A DNA stretch of 64,000 nt from Burkholderiales bacterium (GCA_016185015.1 JACPOI010000002.1:115213-179212), one strand, 5' to 3'. Shown: positions 1-9,175, numbered from the stretch's first letter. Program-made: numbers and translations. Notes: generated from the sequence alone by a model not told the origin.

Positions 1-3000
1 GAGATGTCCACGTAACCACTGTTTCCTGACCCCGGCCTGGAGAACCTCAGCCCCGCGTCGCCCGCGGCCAGCTTGCCTGTCGCGTTCACCGTGGCCGTGG
101 TTTCCGTGGCACTGAGGTGATTGCCCGGGGCCCCCGCCGCCACTTCCGAATAGAACGTCAAACCGGAGCCTGATGTGGGCGCCGTGATGGCCGTGCAGCT
201 GTCGTCGGTATTCATGACCCAGGCACTGCCATTCCAATACTGGGCGCGCAGCGTCACCGGCAGCGCCAGCAGCTCCGAGCCATAGGCGTTGAGCAGTTGC
301 AGGCGGCCATAGCGCAGCAGGGTGCTGCCCAGCACCATGGCCGGGCTGGCAGCCGGTACCTCGCCATCGGTGGGCGCAGCCGTGAGTGCGGCCGATGTCG
401 GCGCAGTCAGGTCTGTGGGCCGGCTGATCTGGTGCTTGGCCGTCACCGTGGCCTCGCCGTTGGTCCAGGTGCCGCTGGGCGCACTCGCGCTGCTGCTCAA
501 GCTGGAACCCGCTGGAAGCGCAGTCGCCGAGAAACCATAACTGCCATAAAGGGCCAGATCAAGCTTGGCAAATGCGTCCCGGTAGTTGCTGGTGGTCCCG
601 CCCGTCAGGTTCTGGGCGGTCAGGGCAAAGGTGGTCGTGAAGCCGTCTTCACTGAAATAGGTGAAGGCGGACGCCGGCGCCCCCGGCACACAGGCCGGCG
701 TCAGGGATGCAGCGCTGATGGCAAATTTTGCAGGATAGAAACGGCCCACATTGCCGGTGGTCGTGCCGGCCACGTCGCCAGCTCCGAGGTAATCGCCATC
801 CCCTACCCCGGGTGTCAGGGTCATGATGCCGACCTCCCCCCAGGACAGGTTGGTGGCGGTGGCCACGCCGTTGCTGAAACTGCCGCCCGCGATCAGCCCG
901 TTGGTCAGCGTCGCATTGCTGCCGCCAGCCGGCAGCACCAGAGCGGTTGCCAAGTTGACACCTTCGGGCTGCGTTTCGCGGCCATAGTTCGGGGTGGCCA
1001 CGCCGCCGGAGGTGGTGGCCGTCACGGTCGCGGTGAAGCTCTCACCGGCCATCACGAAGCGGGCACCGGCCGCACCGCCGGCGCCCGGGTTGGCCACCTG
1101 CGGGCTGGCTGTCTGCTTGATATCGGAAACCACGAAACCGCCAGGTTTGACGACAAAGGAGTTGGTAGCCCCGCTCAACAGAGCCCCGCCGACGGTCTTG
1201 TTCGCCAGCAGGGTCACCTGCCCCACATCACCGTACGTCCAGGTCAGGGGCGCGTTGCCGTTGGCATCGAACGTCAGGTTGACACCTGTGGAACTACCGG
1301 ACACGCCGTTGTCGTTGCGGGCAATGACCGTGGGTGTTCCGCCATTGACGCTCATCAGGTTGGAGCCGTTGCAGGTGGTCGGGTTGTTGCACTGGTAACC
1401 CAGGTTCACGGACTGCGTCCCCGTGAGTGCGGCCTCGCAGGCCCTGGTGGTCGTGCCGGTGCGCACGGCGCGCAGGTAGTAGGTGCCGGATGCCGTGCCG
1501 GCCACCTGTGCCGGGATCGTCGCCTCGATACCGTCGGCTGCGGCAGCAAAGAGAAAACCGGCGTTGTTGAAATTCATGCCGCAGCTGGTCGAATTGGTCA
1601 CCGTGTTCAGGCAGGTCAGGCCATTGGGCGTCGCGGGTGTGTAGGTCGCCGACAAGGTAGCCGGGCTGGTGGTGGAGTTGACCGTGGCGCTGGTGAACCC
1701 GGCGATGCCGATGGCAAAGCTCGCGCCGCCCGGGCTCAGGGTTCCGCTGACACCGCCACCTGTGTAGAGCAGGCTGCAGGAGGCGTTGGCGCAGGCCTTC
1801 ACTGTCACGGTCGACGGGGTACAGGTCAACCCGTCGCCCGGGTATTCGATCTGCAGGTGATCGGGCGCACCCACCGGACAAGTGCGCACCGTGGTCAGCA
1901 GGGACTGGATCATGGCCTGGGTCAGTGCCCCCTGGTAGATGCGAGGCTCGTCGATATGGCCCAGGAAATGGAAGCCGGCCTGCTGTCCTTCGGAAGACGC
2001 CGAAGTCTCGCCGCCGATGGCGGTCGCGCCCGTGCACGTACCCGACTCACACCAGGTCCCGGTGTAGGTGCCGGTCGTCAGGGCCCGCTGGCTTCCCGCC
2101 GTGTCATAGACATAGATCCGGGCCTGCTTGCTCACCGCATTGACGGTGGCAGCGACGTAATACCAGGTATTGGCGGCAATGACGTTGTTGGGCGTCTGCA
2201 GAATCACACCACCGGAACCTGCGCCGGCGCCCGATGTGCTGGTGAAGTTGACGTTGCGGTTGAACAGACGGACGCCACCAGTGGTGCTGTCTGCCAGGCT
2301 GAGCCCCCAGCCATCGTTGTTGTCGTCGTTCGCGAAAATCCGCTGCTGCTGGAGGTTGGGACTCGGGGAACGGATCCAGGCCGCCACCGAATAGCTGCCG
2401 TCCATCTGGGGCAGGCTGGCCGGTAGTTGCACGTAGCTCCGGGTCACGCCGACGTGGTCGAAATAGCCGTAGCGGCAGGTGCTCTGGCTGCCGCTGGTGT
2501 AGGCCGGCGAGCCGACGGTCGTCGTCGCCCCGGCAAAGCCGGTCGCGTTGTAGCCGTTGCCGGAACTGTCCAGCACCTCACCCGCCGCGCCACCCCAGGC
2601 GAACTCGTCAAAGCGATACTCAGCCAGCGTGGTGGCAGCAGGGGACAGCGCCAACAGAACGCCGATGTTGACCGAGGTCGCGGCCGCGTTGGCCACCCGG
2701 GTCCCAGTGGGACCCACCGCCGGCTGAATGGCGTAAGCGCCCTCGATGGTCACACCATTGGGCCCCGCACCCGTGGCGGCATCGAAGGCCTCGGTCATGC
2801 CCGCCGGCGGGGTGGCCGAGTTGCTGCCTTGCACAAAGCCATAAAGCGACACCAGCATGGCATTGTTGTCCACCGTCGTGATGCTGGGCGCGGTCAGGCT
2901 GGTGGAGGCATTGTTTCCCTGGGACCCGCTGACATTGATGGGCGTGACGGTATCAACACCTCGAAACGCCAGGATGGCACCCGCCGAGCGTCGGCTGCTG

Positions 3001-3359
3001 GTGAACGAGAAGGTGAAACTGCCGTTCGAAATATCGGCCGCTGTGGCAAAACGGTAGTAGACCGACGTACCGACGGTGGACCCACTCGTGTGGTTCCGGC
3101 TCAGCACATTGGTCCAGCCGGTCGCCGTACTGACGATGGGGGAGCCCGGGTTGTTTTGCGCCAGAAATGCCACCATCAGGTCCCCGGCCACCAGCCCGGT
3201 CGGGTTGTTGATCTGGACCGAACTCACGCTGGAATTCGACAGCGAACCGACCGAGGAAGACACGTAAGTGACGGCGGCCCAAGCTCCGGTGACCGGCAGA
3301 AGGCATAGGCAGGCCGCCAGCAAGCACTTGGACAAGGTTCTGAGTGTGCTTTGAATCAT
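1..3359 (-). CDS. mshQ: MshQ-like pilus-locus adhesin, 3' end cut by window edge
   Basis: At least 1119 codons are open from ATG 3359 to the window edge. The first 29 residues form a signal peptide with a hydrophobic core and an AWA-A cleavage site. The mature protein is rich in Ser, Thr, Gly and Asn. A LamG/concanavalin-like segment lies around residues 245-470 (features such as DSSGNGYNAT, YSVAAWIRS and HIDEPRIY). Ig-like, DUF6701-type beta segments follow; this architecture is typical of MshQ proteins. The ATG overlaps the mshP stop as ATGA, so the two are probably translationally coupled. Being the last and largest gene of the MSHA cluster, it is probably a secreted or pilus-tip adhesin. 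That role is inferred from domains and position. The C-terminus is not visible. Confidence 0.85.
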   Translation of the reverse strand, partial: MIQSTLRTLSKCLLAACLCLLPVTGAWAAVTYVSSSVGSLSNSSVSSVQINNPTGLVAGDLMVAFLAQNNPGSPIVSTATGWTNVLSRNHTSGSTVGTSVYYRFATAADISNGSFTFSFTSSRRSAGAILAFRGVDTVTPINVSGSQGNNASTSLTAPSITTVDNNAMLVSLYGFVQGSNSATPPAGMTEAFDAATGAGPNGVTIEGAYAIQPAVGPTGTRVANAAATSVNIGVLLALSPAATTLAEYRFDEFAWGGAAGEVLDSSGNGYNATGFAGATTTVGSPAYTSGSQSTCRYGYFDHVGVTRSYVQLPASLPQMDGSYSVAAWIRSPSPNLQQQRIFANDDNNDGWGLSLADSTTGGVRLFNRNVNFTSTSGAGAGSGGVILQTPNNVIAANTWYYVAATVNAVSKQARIYVYDTAGSQRALTTGTYTGTWCESGTCTGATAIGGETSASSEGQQAGFHFLGHIDEPRIYQGALTQAMIQSLLTTVRTCPVGAPDHLQIEYPGDGLTCTPSTVTVKACANASCSLLYTGGGVSGTLSPGGASFAIGIAGFTSATVNSTTSPATLSATYTPATPNGLTCLNTVTNSTSCGMNFNNAGFLFAAAADGIEATIPAQVAGTASGTYYLRAVRTGTTTRACEAALTGTQSVNLGYQCNNPTTCNGSNLMSVNGGTPTVIARNDNGVSGSSTGVNLTFDANGNAPLTWTYGDVGQVTLLANKTVGGALLSGATNSFVVKPGGFVVSDIKQTASPQVANPGAGGAAGARFVMAGESFTATVTATTSGGVATPNYGRETQPEGVNLATALVLPAGGSNATLTNGLIAGGSFSNGVATATNLSWGEVGIMTLTPGVGDGDYLGAGDVAGTTTGNVGRFYPAKFAISAASLTPACVPGAPASAFTYFSEDGFTTTFALTAQNLTGGTTSNYRDAFAKLDLALYGSYGFSATALPAGSSLSSSASAPSGTWTNGEATVTAKHQISRPTDLTAPTSAALTAAPTDGEVPAASPAMVLGSTLLRYGRLQLLNAYGSELLALPVTLRAQYWNGSAWVMNTDDSCTAITAPTSGSGLTFYSEVAAGAPGNHLSATETTATVNATGKLAAGDAGLRFSRPGSGNSGYVDI

Positions 3360-3760
3360 GGAATTTCCACGGACGCAGAGACACTGCGCTCGACATAAGC
3401 AAGCGAACCCACAGCCCCGCCCTGCGAAGCCGTGGCGCCCAGCCTGAAAATGGTGACCGTGCCCCCGCTCTCGTTGTAGGTCTGGCGCGTGCAGTTGATG
3501 ACGATGGTGAAGCCCTCGATGACGAAGGGCGCTGGTGGTGCGGGACAGGCCGCTGAATTGGCGACCACCCGGCTCACGCCCCACTCCAGCCCGCCACGGG
3601 CCGCCCAGTAGGCACGCGAACCCTGAACGTCCTGGGCCGAGGTCAGTTGCTGCGTGTTGGAAAACGTCAGCATGAAGGCGCCCAGCGCGGCCAGCACGAC
3701 CAGCAGGAAGACCGCAGTGATGGCGGCGAAGCCGCGCTGGATGGCGTACAGGCTCTTCAT
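3356..3760 (-). CDS. mshP: MshP-like minor pilus protein
   Basis: 134 aa. The short N-terminus ends in a QRG-F processing-like site, followed by a strongly hydrophobic helix (about residues 11-32). The usual Glu at position 5 of the mature pilin is absent (FAAIT in place of FTLIE), as in PilX/MshP-type proteins. The rest is a small globular domain with two cysteines. It overlaps mshO upstream and mshQ downstream by 4 bp each. It is probably a minor component that helps prime or cap the MSHA pilus. The name rests on position and size more than on sequence signature. Confidence 0.75.
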   Translation of the reverse strand: MKSLYAIQRGFAAITAVFLLVVLAALGAFMLTFSNTQQLTSAQDVQGSRAYWAARGGLEWGVSRVVANSAACPAPPAPFVIEGFTIVINCTRQTYNESGGTVTIFRLGATASQGGAVGSLAYVERSVSASVEIP

Positions 3761-4578
3761 GGTGTGTTGTTCAAATGGACTTCGTGGTACAGGCTAACGG
3801 TCTCCGCGTTATCCGTGAACTCCATCGCCAACTGGACCAACGCATTGCGCTGCAGGTCCGACCCGTTGTAGACGAAATTGCAGGCACTGACATTGCGCGC
3901 CAGGATGGGGCCACCCGCCGGGCAGGCAGCGGCGGCAAAAGCCCGGCTCGTGCGCCGCAGGTTGCCTGCCGAGCAGACATAGGCCACCACCGGCTCGTTG
4001 CCGGGAATCACGTGGAAGCGCTGCCCCCCCGAGGCCAGCGGGAAGCGCTTGCTGCTGATGGTCAGGTTCGACTCTGCGGCGGTCGTGACGGCAGTGACCG
4101 TCGCGGTGTTGTCGCCGGCATAGGCGTCGGCCCCAGGGATTCCCAGGTTGTAGACCGCGATCAGGTCATTCGCCTGGATACGTTGGTCGGCGGGCAGATC
4201 CGCGTTGTTGCCCAGCATGTTGAACCGCGTATCGGCCGAGCCGAAGTCCAGCACGCTGTTGGTCTGCGCGCCCGGGCCAGCCGTCGTGTCCACGTCGGCC
4301 CGGTAGCGCCCGCCCGTGCGGGTGGGGATGAACTCGATGCAGTTGGCGTTCGGGTTGCGAATGCTGTTGGGCAGGGCCCTGCGGATGTCGCGCGCCATGC
4401 GGCGCGTGGCCGTGTCGGCCTGGTCGCTCAGCGCGGCGCGTCGTGCGGTGTCGAAGTAGGCGTCGATAGGGCTGCGCATGAACACGGCCACCATCGTGCC
4501 GATGATGCCCAGGATCACGATCACCATGACCAGCTCGATCAGGGTGAAACCGCTCTGTGGACGTTGCAGGGTACGCAT
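3757..4578 (-). CDS. mshO: MshO-like minor pilin
   Basis: 273 aa prepilin with a class III leader: residues 1-10 end in Gly before FTLIELVMVIVILG, so the prepilin peptidase site and the mature Glu5 are intact. The long C-terminal domain contains four cysteines and lacks other recognisable motifs. Size and place between mshD and mshP match MshO. It starts 2 bp after the mshD stop and overlaps mshP by 4 bp, so it belongs to one transcript. Expected role: minor pilin of the MSHA pilus, inserted in the inner membrane and incorporated into the fibre. Confidence 0.85.
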   Translation of the reverse strand: MRTLQRPQSGFTLIELVMVIVILGIIGTMVAVFMRSPIDAYFDTARRAALSDQADTATRRMARDIRRALPNSIRNPNANCIEFIPTRTGGRYRADVDTTAGPGAQTNSVLDFGSADTRFNMLGNNADLPADQRIQANDLIAVYNLGIPGADAYAGDNTATVTAVTTAAESNLTISSKRFPLASGGQRFHVIPGNEPVVAYVCSAGNLRRTSRAFAAAACPAGGPILARNVSACNFVYNGSDLQRNALVQLAMEFTDNAETVSLYHEVHLNNTP

Positions 4579-4580
4579 GG

Positions 4581-5030
4581 TCAGTAATCCGTCCGAAAAC
4601 CAACCATGGTGATGCTGTCGATCCCGCGGCCGACCGTCACGCTCACCCGCCGGGCCGCGACCCCTTCCAGTACGGCAGGTGCCACGACCACCTGCACCTG
4701 ATAGCCATTGAGCAAGGCCGGCATGCCGGTGAAGACCGGTCCCGCTGCAGAGAGGGTCTCATTGATGCCGTTGAAATCGTTCACATCGTCGAAGGTGGCA
4801 CGGGTGGTTTCGCCGCCAATGCCATCCGGATCGGCAAATGGCTTGAGCAGTATCTCTTCCAGCAGTGAATCGGCCAGCACCATGGCCTGCTTGCGCACCA
4901 TCGGGTCGGCGCTACGGGCAGCACTGACATCCATGACGACGAGGATGCCGGCAATGCCCAAGGTCACCACGACGATGAAAAAAATTAGCTCGACCAGCGT
5001 GAAGCCAGCCTGGCGTCGGCTAGCGTACAT
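4581..5030 (-). CDS. mshD: MshD-like minor pilin
   Basis: 149 aa prepilin. The start at 5030 is chosen because GGAG lies 7 nt upstream and the product begins MYASRRQAGFTLVEL; an in-frame ATG at 5045 has no such site. Leader cleavage is expected after AG, with Glu at mature position 5. The hydrophobic helix is FFIVVVTLGIAGILVV. The 5' end overlaps mshC by 11 bp, implying translational coupling. The remainder is a compact beta-rich domain without cysteines. The assignment to MshD is by gene order. Confidence 0.8.
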   Translation of the reverse strand: MYASRRQAGFTLVELIFFIVVVTLGIAGILVVMDVSAARSADPMVRKQAMVLADSLLEEILLKPFADPDGIGGETTRATFDDVNDFNGINETLSAAGPVFTGMPALLNGYQVQVVVAPAVLEGVAARRVSVTVGRGIDSITMVGFRTDY

Positions 5031-5475
5031 AGCCGGTCTCCGCATCCACGGTGATATTCGCGCTGTCGGGCATGGAGATCGTCACATTCCCGACCTGATT
5101 CGTACTCCCTAGAGGGGTGAACTGAAAGGTACCAATCGCCCCCCCCCCAGCTACAGTGGCTGTCAGTCCGTTTCCTCCCCTAGGCGGATTGGGCAAGGTA
5201 GGCGGCCCATCGCAAATGAGGTCTGGAGGGGTATTCTGGTCTATCGTCAGAGCCACACCGCCCGCATTCAACGCCACGCAGACGGTACGCCGCTGCGCGA
5301 TGGCCGTCTTCTGCGCATAGCGCAAAAGCGCGAGGGTTTCATCATAAAAACCTCGTGCTTCGTAGTCCCTGGGATCGAGACGCGGGGCGATGAGGACCGC
5401 CAGCAAGCCAAGGATAAGGATCACCATGACCAGTTCGATCAGGGTGAAACCATGGTTGCGGGTCGGCGCCTTCAT
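5020..5475 (-). CDS. mshC: MshC-like pseudopilin (GspH/FimT type)
   Basis: 151 aa from ATG 5475 (MKAPTRNHGFTLIEL); a GTG at 5484 is the alternative. Prepilin leader with Gly-Phe cleavage site and Glu5, then a GspH/FimT-like body with a disulfide-capable pair (one Cys near residue 66, one near 88). The start codon lies only about 15 nt beyond the T-tract of the mshA terminator, and no Shine-Dalgarno sequence is visible. Expression may therefore depend on readthrough from mshA. Role: minor pilin of the MSHA fibre. Confidence 0.8.
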   Translation of the reverse strand: MKAPTRNHGFTLIELVMVILILGLLAVLIAPRLDPRDYEARGFYDETLALLRYAQKTAIAQRRTVCVALNAGGVALTIDQNTPPDLICDGPPTLPNPPRGGNGLTATVAGGGAIGTFQFTPLGSTNQVGNVTISMPDSANITVDAETGYVR

Positions 5476-5489
5476 GTTATGCACAAACT

Positions 5490-5516
5490 AAAAAAAGGCC
5501 GCAGTTTGCGGCCTTT
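5490..5516 (-). terminator. Rho-independent terminator after mshA
   Basis: On the minus strand a 6-bp GC stem (GGCCGC / GCGGCC, extended by A-T pairs) with loop AAACT is followed directly by seven T. It lies between the major pilin gene and mshC. It would terminate most pilin transcripts and leave a reduced flow into the minor-pilin genes. Confidence 0.85.
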
Positions 5517-5546
5517 CTGGTCTCAGCCATAAAGGCCCGGGACGGA

Positions 5547-5987
5547 TCAGTTTCCGGCGCCAATCGCAACCCATGTCATGGCGATGCCTGCCCCGCCATT
5601 GCCGTAGGTCGCATTGCAGGTCGCGGATGTCCCATTCGCTGCAACAGCCGTGTTGTTAGCCGCTGTGATGTACACAGTGCCTTGTACCGTCGCCGCGGGA
5701 ACAGCACCCACCACAATCGCGGTAGCCGGCAATGTCACCGCCCCAACTCCAGCGCAGGTCGCCACCTGGGTACAAACGTTGGCGGTAACCACGTTGTTCC
5801 TGGCCGCACAGGCTGCATAGTTGATCGATGCAGCGGAACTCAGGCCACCCCCGACCCCTCTGGCAGCTGCAGTGTTCGCATCGGCACCCAGATCTACAAA
5901 ACGAGGAATCGCCACGGCAGCCAGAATGCCGAGAATCACGATCACCATCACCAGTTCGATCAGGGTAAAACCACGTTGCTGCTTCAT
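5547..5987 (-). CDS. mshA: MshA-like major type IV pilin
   Basis: 146 aa. The start at ATG 5987 has GGAG six nt upstream and gives the short leader MKQQRG followed by FTLIELVMVIVILGILAAVAIPRF. Cleavage falls after Gly6 and Glu5 of the mature protein is present. The body is Ala/Val/Asn-rich with four cysteines, able to form one or two disulfides. It is flanked by terminators on both sides, consistent with a separately abundant transcript for the structural subunit. It is the most likely major subunit of the MSHA-type pilus, judged by position between the mshEG and mshCDOPQ blocks. Confidence 0.88.
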   Translation of the reverse strand: MKQQRGFTLIELVMVIVILGILAAVAIPRFVDLGADANTAAARGVGGGLSSAASINYAACAARNNVVTANVCTQVATCAGVGAVTLPATAIVVGAVPAATVQGTVYITAANNTAVAANGTSATCNATYGNGGAGIAMTWVAIGAGN

Positions 5988-6106
5988 GTCAGGCTCCAAT
6001 CCAAGGACCAATTTCAGTCATACGGCACCGGAATGGGCCGCTATCATTTTCGAAGTATAGTGCCGCCGACCGATGAATGCGCACTTGGCGCCCTTCATTC
6101 GTGTGG

Positions 6107-6143
6107 AAAACGTCACAACAAGCCCCGCCTTTACAGGGCGGGC
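6107..6143 (-). terminator. Possible weak terminator after mshG
   Basis: A 6-bp all-GC stem (CCCGCC / GGCGGG) with a 7-nt loop lies just past the mshG stop. On the minus strand it is followed by TTGTTGTG and, after a few bases, TTTT. The T-tract is interrupted, so termination may be partial. Confidence 0.4.
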
Positions 6144-6151
6144 GCCGTCAT

Positions 6152-7384
6152 TCAGCCGCCTCCACGCCCCATGGCCGCCTGCCCGAGGTTCCACAAGGGC
6201 AGGAAAACGCCCAGCGCGAGCAGCAACACCAGCACGCCGATGAAGGCCAAGAGGATGGGCTCGATGGCCGTGGACAGACCCTTGATGGCGTAGTCGGTGT
6301 CGCGCTCGTACATCTCGGCGATCTCGAACAGCAGCGAATCGAGTTCACCGGTCTCCTCGCCCACGGTCATCATCTGCAGCACCACGGGGGTGAACACGCC
6401 GGTGGCCGCGGCGCAGCGCGAGATGCTCTCCCCGCGCTCGATGCCGTCGCGCATCTGTTCGACACGTGCGCCTATATAGGCGTTGTCCACCGTCTGCGCC
6501 ACCACGGTCAGCGCCTGCACCAGCGGCACCCCGCTCTGGCTGGACAGCGCAAAACTGCGGGCAAAGCGCGCCAGCGTGGATTTCAGGATGATGGGCCCTA
6601 CCACGGGCAGGTTCAGCTTGCGCCGGTCCCAGTTGTAGCGCCCCTGCGGGGTGTTCAGGTAGGAGCGCACCATGACACCGGCCCCGGCGCCCAGCGCCAG
6701 CAACACCGGCCACCAGGTGATCGTCCACGTGGAGAAACCCAGCAGGCCGCGTGTGATCAGCGGCAACTGGGTGTTGAAACCGGCGAACACCTTGGCAAAC
6801 ACCGGCAGTACGAAAAGATTGATTATGACCATCGCGATCAGCATGGCGACGATGACGAAGGTCGGGTAACGCAGAGCCTGCTTGATGCGGGCGCGCACGT
6901 CACGCTCGAACTCCAGGTGCTCGGCCAGACGCAGGAAAACCTCGGTCAAACGACCCGTCATCTCGCCGACCCGCACCATGGCGACGTAGAACGGGCCGAA
7001 GACCTTGGGGTGGCGCGCCAGCGAGGTGGCCATGTCGCGCCCCTGGTCCAGGCTGCTGCGCACGTCCCGCAGCACGTCTACCATGGCCGGCTTCTCGGCC
7101 GAAGCCTCCAGCCCGGCGAAGGCGCGCAGGATGGGCACGCCCGCCTTGTTCAGCGTGTACATCTGGCGCGAGAAGATCAGCACGTCTTCGATGGCGATGG
7201 CGCGCCGCTTGAGATGGTCCCACCAGCTCTCGGAAGAAGGGGTTTCGAGTGCTGCCAGGATCTGCACCGGGACCAGGCCCAGGCTGAGCAACTGGTCGGC
7301 CACGGCGTCTTCCGACATCGCCTCCAGTTCCCCCTGGATCAGCTCACCCAGGTTGTTGCGACCACGCCACGCATAGATGGGCAT
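6152..7384 (-). CDS. mshG: MshG, inner-membrane platform protein (GspF/PilC family)
   Basis: 410 aa, the usual length for GspF/PilC. The N-terminus MPIYAWRGRNNLGELIQGELEA is the typical family start. Two T2SSF repeats are visible (about residues 65-190 and 268-390), each followed by hydrophobic segments near 168-190, 215-235 and 375-400. It forms the inner-membrane platform that couples the MshE ATPase to pilin polymerisation. It follows mshE by 8 bp and precedes the pilin gene, the standard MSHA arrangement. Confidence 0.92.
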   Translation of the reverse strand: MPIYAWRGRNNLGELIQGELEAMSEDAVADQLLSLGLVPVQILAALETPSSESWWDHLKRRAIAIEDVLIFSRQMYTLNKAGVPILRAFAGLEASAEKPAMVDVLRDVRSSLDQGRDMATSLARHPKVFGPFYVAMVRVGEMTGRLTEVFLRLAEHLEFERDVRARIKQALRYPTFVIVAMLIAMVIINLFVLPVFAKVFAGFNTQLPLITRGLLGFSTWTITWWPVLLALGAGAGVMVRSYLNTPQGRYNWDRRKLNLPVVGPIILKSTLARFARSFALSSQSGVPLVQALTVVAQTVDNAYIGARVEQMRDGIERGESISRCAAATGVFTPVVLQMMTVGEETGELDSLLFEIAEMYERDTDYAIKGLSTAIEPILLAFIGVLVLLLALGVFLPLWNLGQAAMGRGGG

Positions 7385-7392
7385 GTCAGCGC

Positions 7393-9141
7393 CTAATCCT
7401 CAAGGTCGTAGCCCACCCGCATGGCCTCGGCCAGCGAAGTCCGCCCCTGGCGCACCAGTTCCAGCGCATGGTGCGTCAGCGTCTGCCCGGCCATGCGCGC
7501 GCGCGCAGCCTGCAAAAAGGCGGCCGGGTCGGAGCGGCTGGCTGACTGCGTCAGCTCGGCGTCCATCTCCAGCATCTCGTAGACGCCCTGACGACCCGCG
7601 TAGCCGGTGCCATTGCAGGCCGAACAGCCCCGGCCCAGCTTGGCATGCACGTGCTGCCCCGGCCCCAGCAGGCTGGTCAGCCACACGGCCTCCTGCGCGT
7701 CGGGTTCATGGGGCTCACCGCAGGTCTCGCAGATCAGGCGGACCAGGCGCTGGGCGACGACAGCCTGCAAGGAGGTGGCCACCATATAAGGCGGTACCCC
7801 CATGTCCAGCAGGCGAAACGGCGTGCTGGCCGCATCGCGCGTGTGCAGCGTGGAGAGCACCAGATGGCCGGTGATGGCGGCGCGCAGGCCGATCTCGGCC
7901 GTCTCGGCGTCGCGCATCTCACCCACCAGGATCACGTCCGGATCCTGGCGCAGGGTGGCACGCAGGACCTTGGCGAAGGAAAGCTCGATCTTTTCGTTGA
8001 CCTGCACCTGGGTGATGCCAGGCAGGCGGTATTCCACCGGGTCTTCGACCGTGATGATCTTGAGTTCGCTGGAATTGAGTTCGGCCAGCGCCGCGTACAG
8101 GCTGGTCGTCTTGCCCGAGCCGGTCGGGCCGGTCACCAGGATCAGCCCGGAGGTGCGCCCCAGCAGCTGGCGGAAACGAGCCAGCATGGCCGGCGGCATG
8201 CCGATGCGGTCGAGCTGGCGCACCCCACCGTCCAGGCTCAGCAGGCGCATGACCACCGATTCGCCGTAGGTGCTGGGCATGGTGGACAGGCGCACGTCGA
8301 TGGTCTGGTCCTTCAGTCGTACGCTGAAGCGGCCGTCCTGTGGCAGGCGTTTCTCGGAAATATCCAGGCCGGCCATGAGCTTGATGCGCTGCGCCAGGGC
8401 GGCACCGATCCTCTTTTCGGCCTGGGTCTGCGTCTGCAGCACACCGTCCACCCGCACACGGATCTGCAGGCCGGACTCCAGCGGTTCGATATGGATGTCC
8501 GAGGCACCAACCTGCGTGGCATCCTCGAAAAGCGATTGCAGCAGGCGCACCACGGGCGCGCCTTCGACACCGGCTGAGGCTGTCAGTTCGCCAAAGTCGA
8601 CGGCGTCGCCCAGGTCTTTCTCTAGCGCGCGGGCAAAGCCGCTGATCTCTTCGGTACGGCGGTACAGGCGGTCGCAGGCGAGCGCGAGCTGACTCTCCGG
8701 CACGGCCGCAATGCTGATGTTGCGCTTGAGCAGGCGCGTGATCTCGTCGTAGGCAAACAGGTCCAGCGGGTCGGCCATGGCCACCAGCAGGGTGTCGCCC
8801 TTGTCTTCCAGCACCAGGGCCCGAAAGCGCCTGGCCGCCGACTCCTGCAGGAGCTTGACGACGTCACCGCGGAAAGGGTAGGTCTTGAGATTGATGAAGG
8901 GCACGCGCAGCTGACGCGCCAGCGCATCTGCAAGCGACTCCTCGGTGATGACACCGCTCTCGATCAGCAGACGACCGACCTTCTTGCCGGTCTGCTGCTG
9001 CAGCTCCAGGGTCTGCTGCAACTGCTCCAGCGAGATCAGACGCTGCTGCACCAGCACATCGCCCAGGCGCAGCTTTTCCGGCCGGCCCGCGGGGGCGCGG
9101 GCTCCGGCGGGCTTGGCCGTGGCTGCAACAGCCATGTTCAT
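7393..9141 (-). CDS. mshE: MshE, pilus extension ATPase with MshEN domain
   Basis: 582 aa secretion ATPase of the GspE/PilB class. The N-terminus (residues 25-77) holds two 24-residue motifs separated by 5 residues, the MshEN arrangement known to bind c-di-GMP. Walker A GPTGSGKT is at 338-345, Walker B-like ILVGEMRD at 404-411, and His-box residues lie between. A zinc-binding cysteine set is at 471, 474, 506 and 509. AAGGA seven nt before ATG 9141 supports the start. It powers MSHA pilus polymerisation at the cytoplasmic face. It is the first msh gene in the window, so the upstream mshH-N genes must lie elsewhere; the adjacent genes are unrelated. Confidence 0.93.
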   Translation of the reverse strand: MNMAVAATAKPAGARAPAGRPEKLRLGDVLVQQRLISLEQLQQTLELQQQTGKKVGRLLIESGVITEESLADALARQLRVPFINLKTYPFRGDVVKLLQESAARRFRALVLEDKGDTLLVAMADPLDLFAYDEITRLLKRNISIAAVPESQLALACDRLYRRTEEISGFARALEKDLGDAVDFGELTASAGVEGAPVVRLLQSLFEDATQVGASDIHIEPLESGLQIRVRVDGVLQTQTQAEKRIGAALAQRIKLMAGLDISEKRLPQDGRFSVRLKDQTIDVRLSTMPSTYGESVVMRLLSLDGGVRQLDRIGMPPAMLARFRQLLGRTSGLILVTGPTGSGKTTSLYAALAELNSSELKIITVEDPVEYRLPGITQVQVNEKIELSFAKVLRATLRQDPDVILVGEMRDAETAEIGLRAAITGHLVLSTLHTRDAASTPFRLLDMGVPPYMVATSLQAVVAQRLVRLICETCGEPHEPDAQEAVWLTSLLGPGQHVHAKLGRGCSACNGTGYAGRQGVYEMLEMDAELTQSASRSDPAAFLQAARARMAGQTLTHHALELVRQGRTSLAEAMRVGYDLED

Positions 9142-9175
9142 GCGTCAGTCCTTGCGTAGCACCATAACTATGAAA

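Noticed and set aside
297..2426. Long open plus-strand frame opposite mshQ
   Set aside because: The predicted protein is Gly/Arg/Gln-rich with no family resemblance; high-GC antisense shadow of the real mshQ frame.
6122..6143. Strong terminator after mshG
   Set aside because: Only a 6-bp core stem pairs and the T-tract is interrupted, so it is listed as weak.
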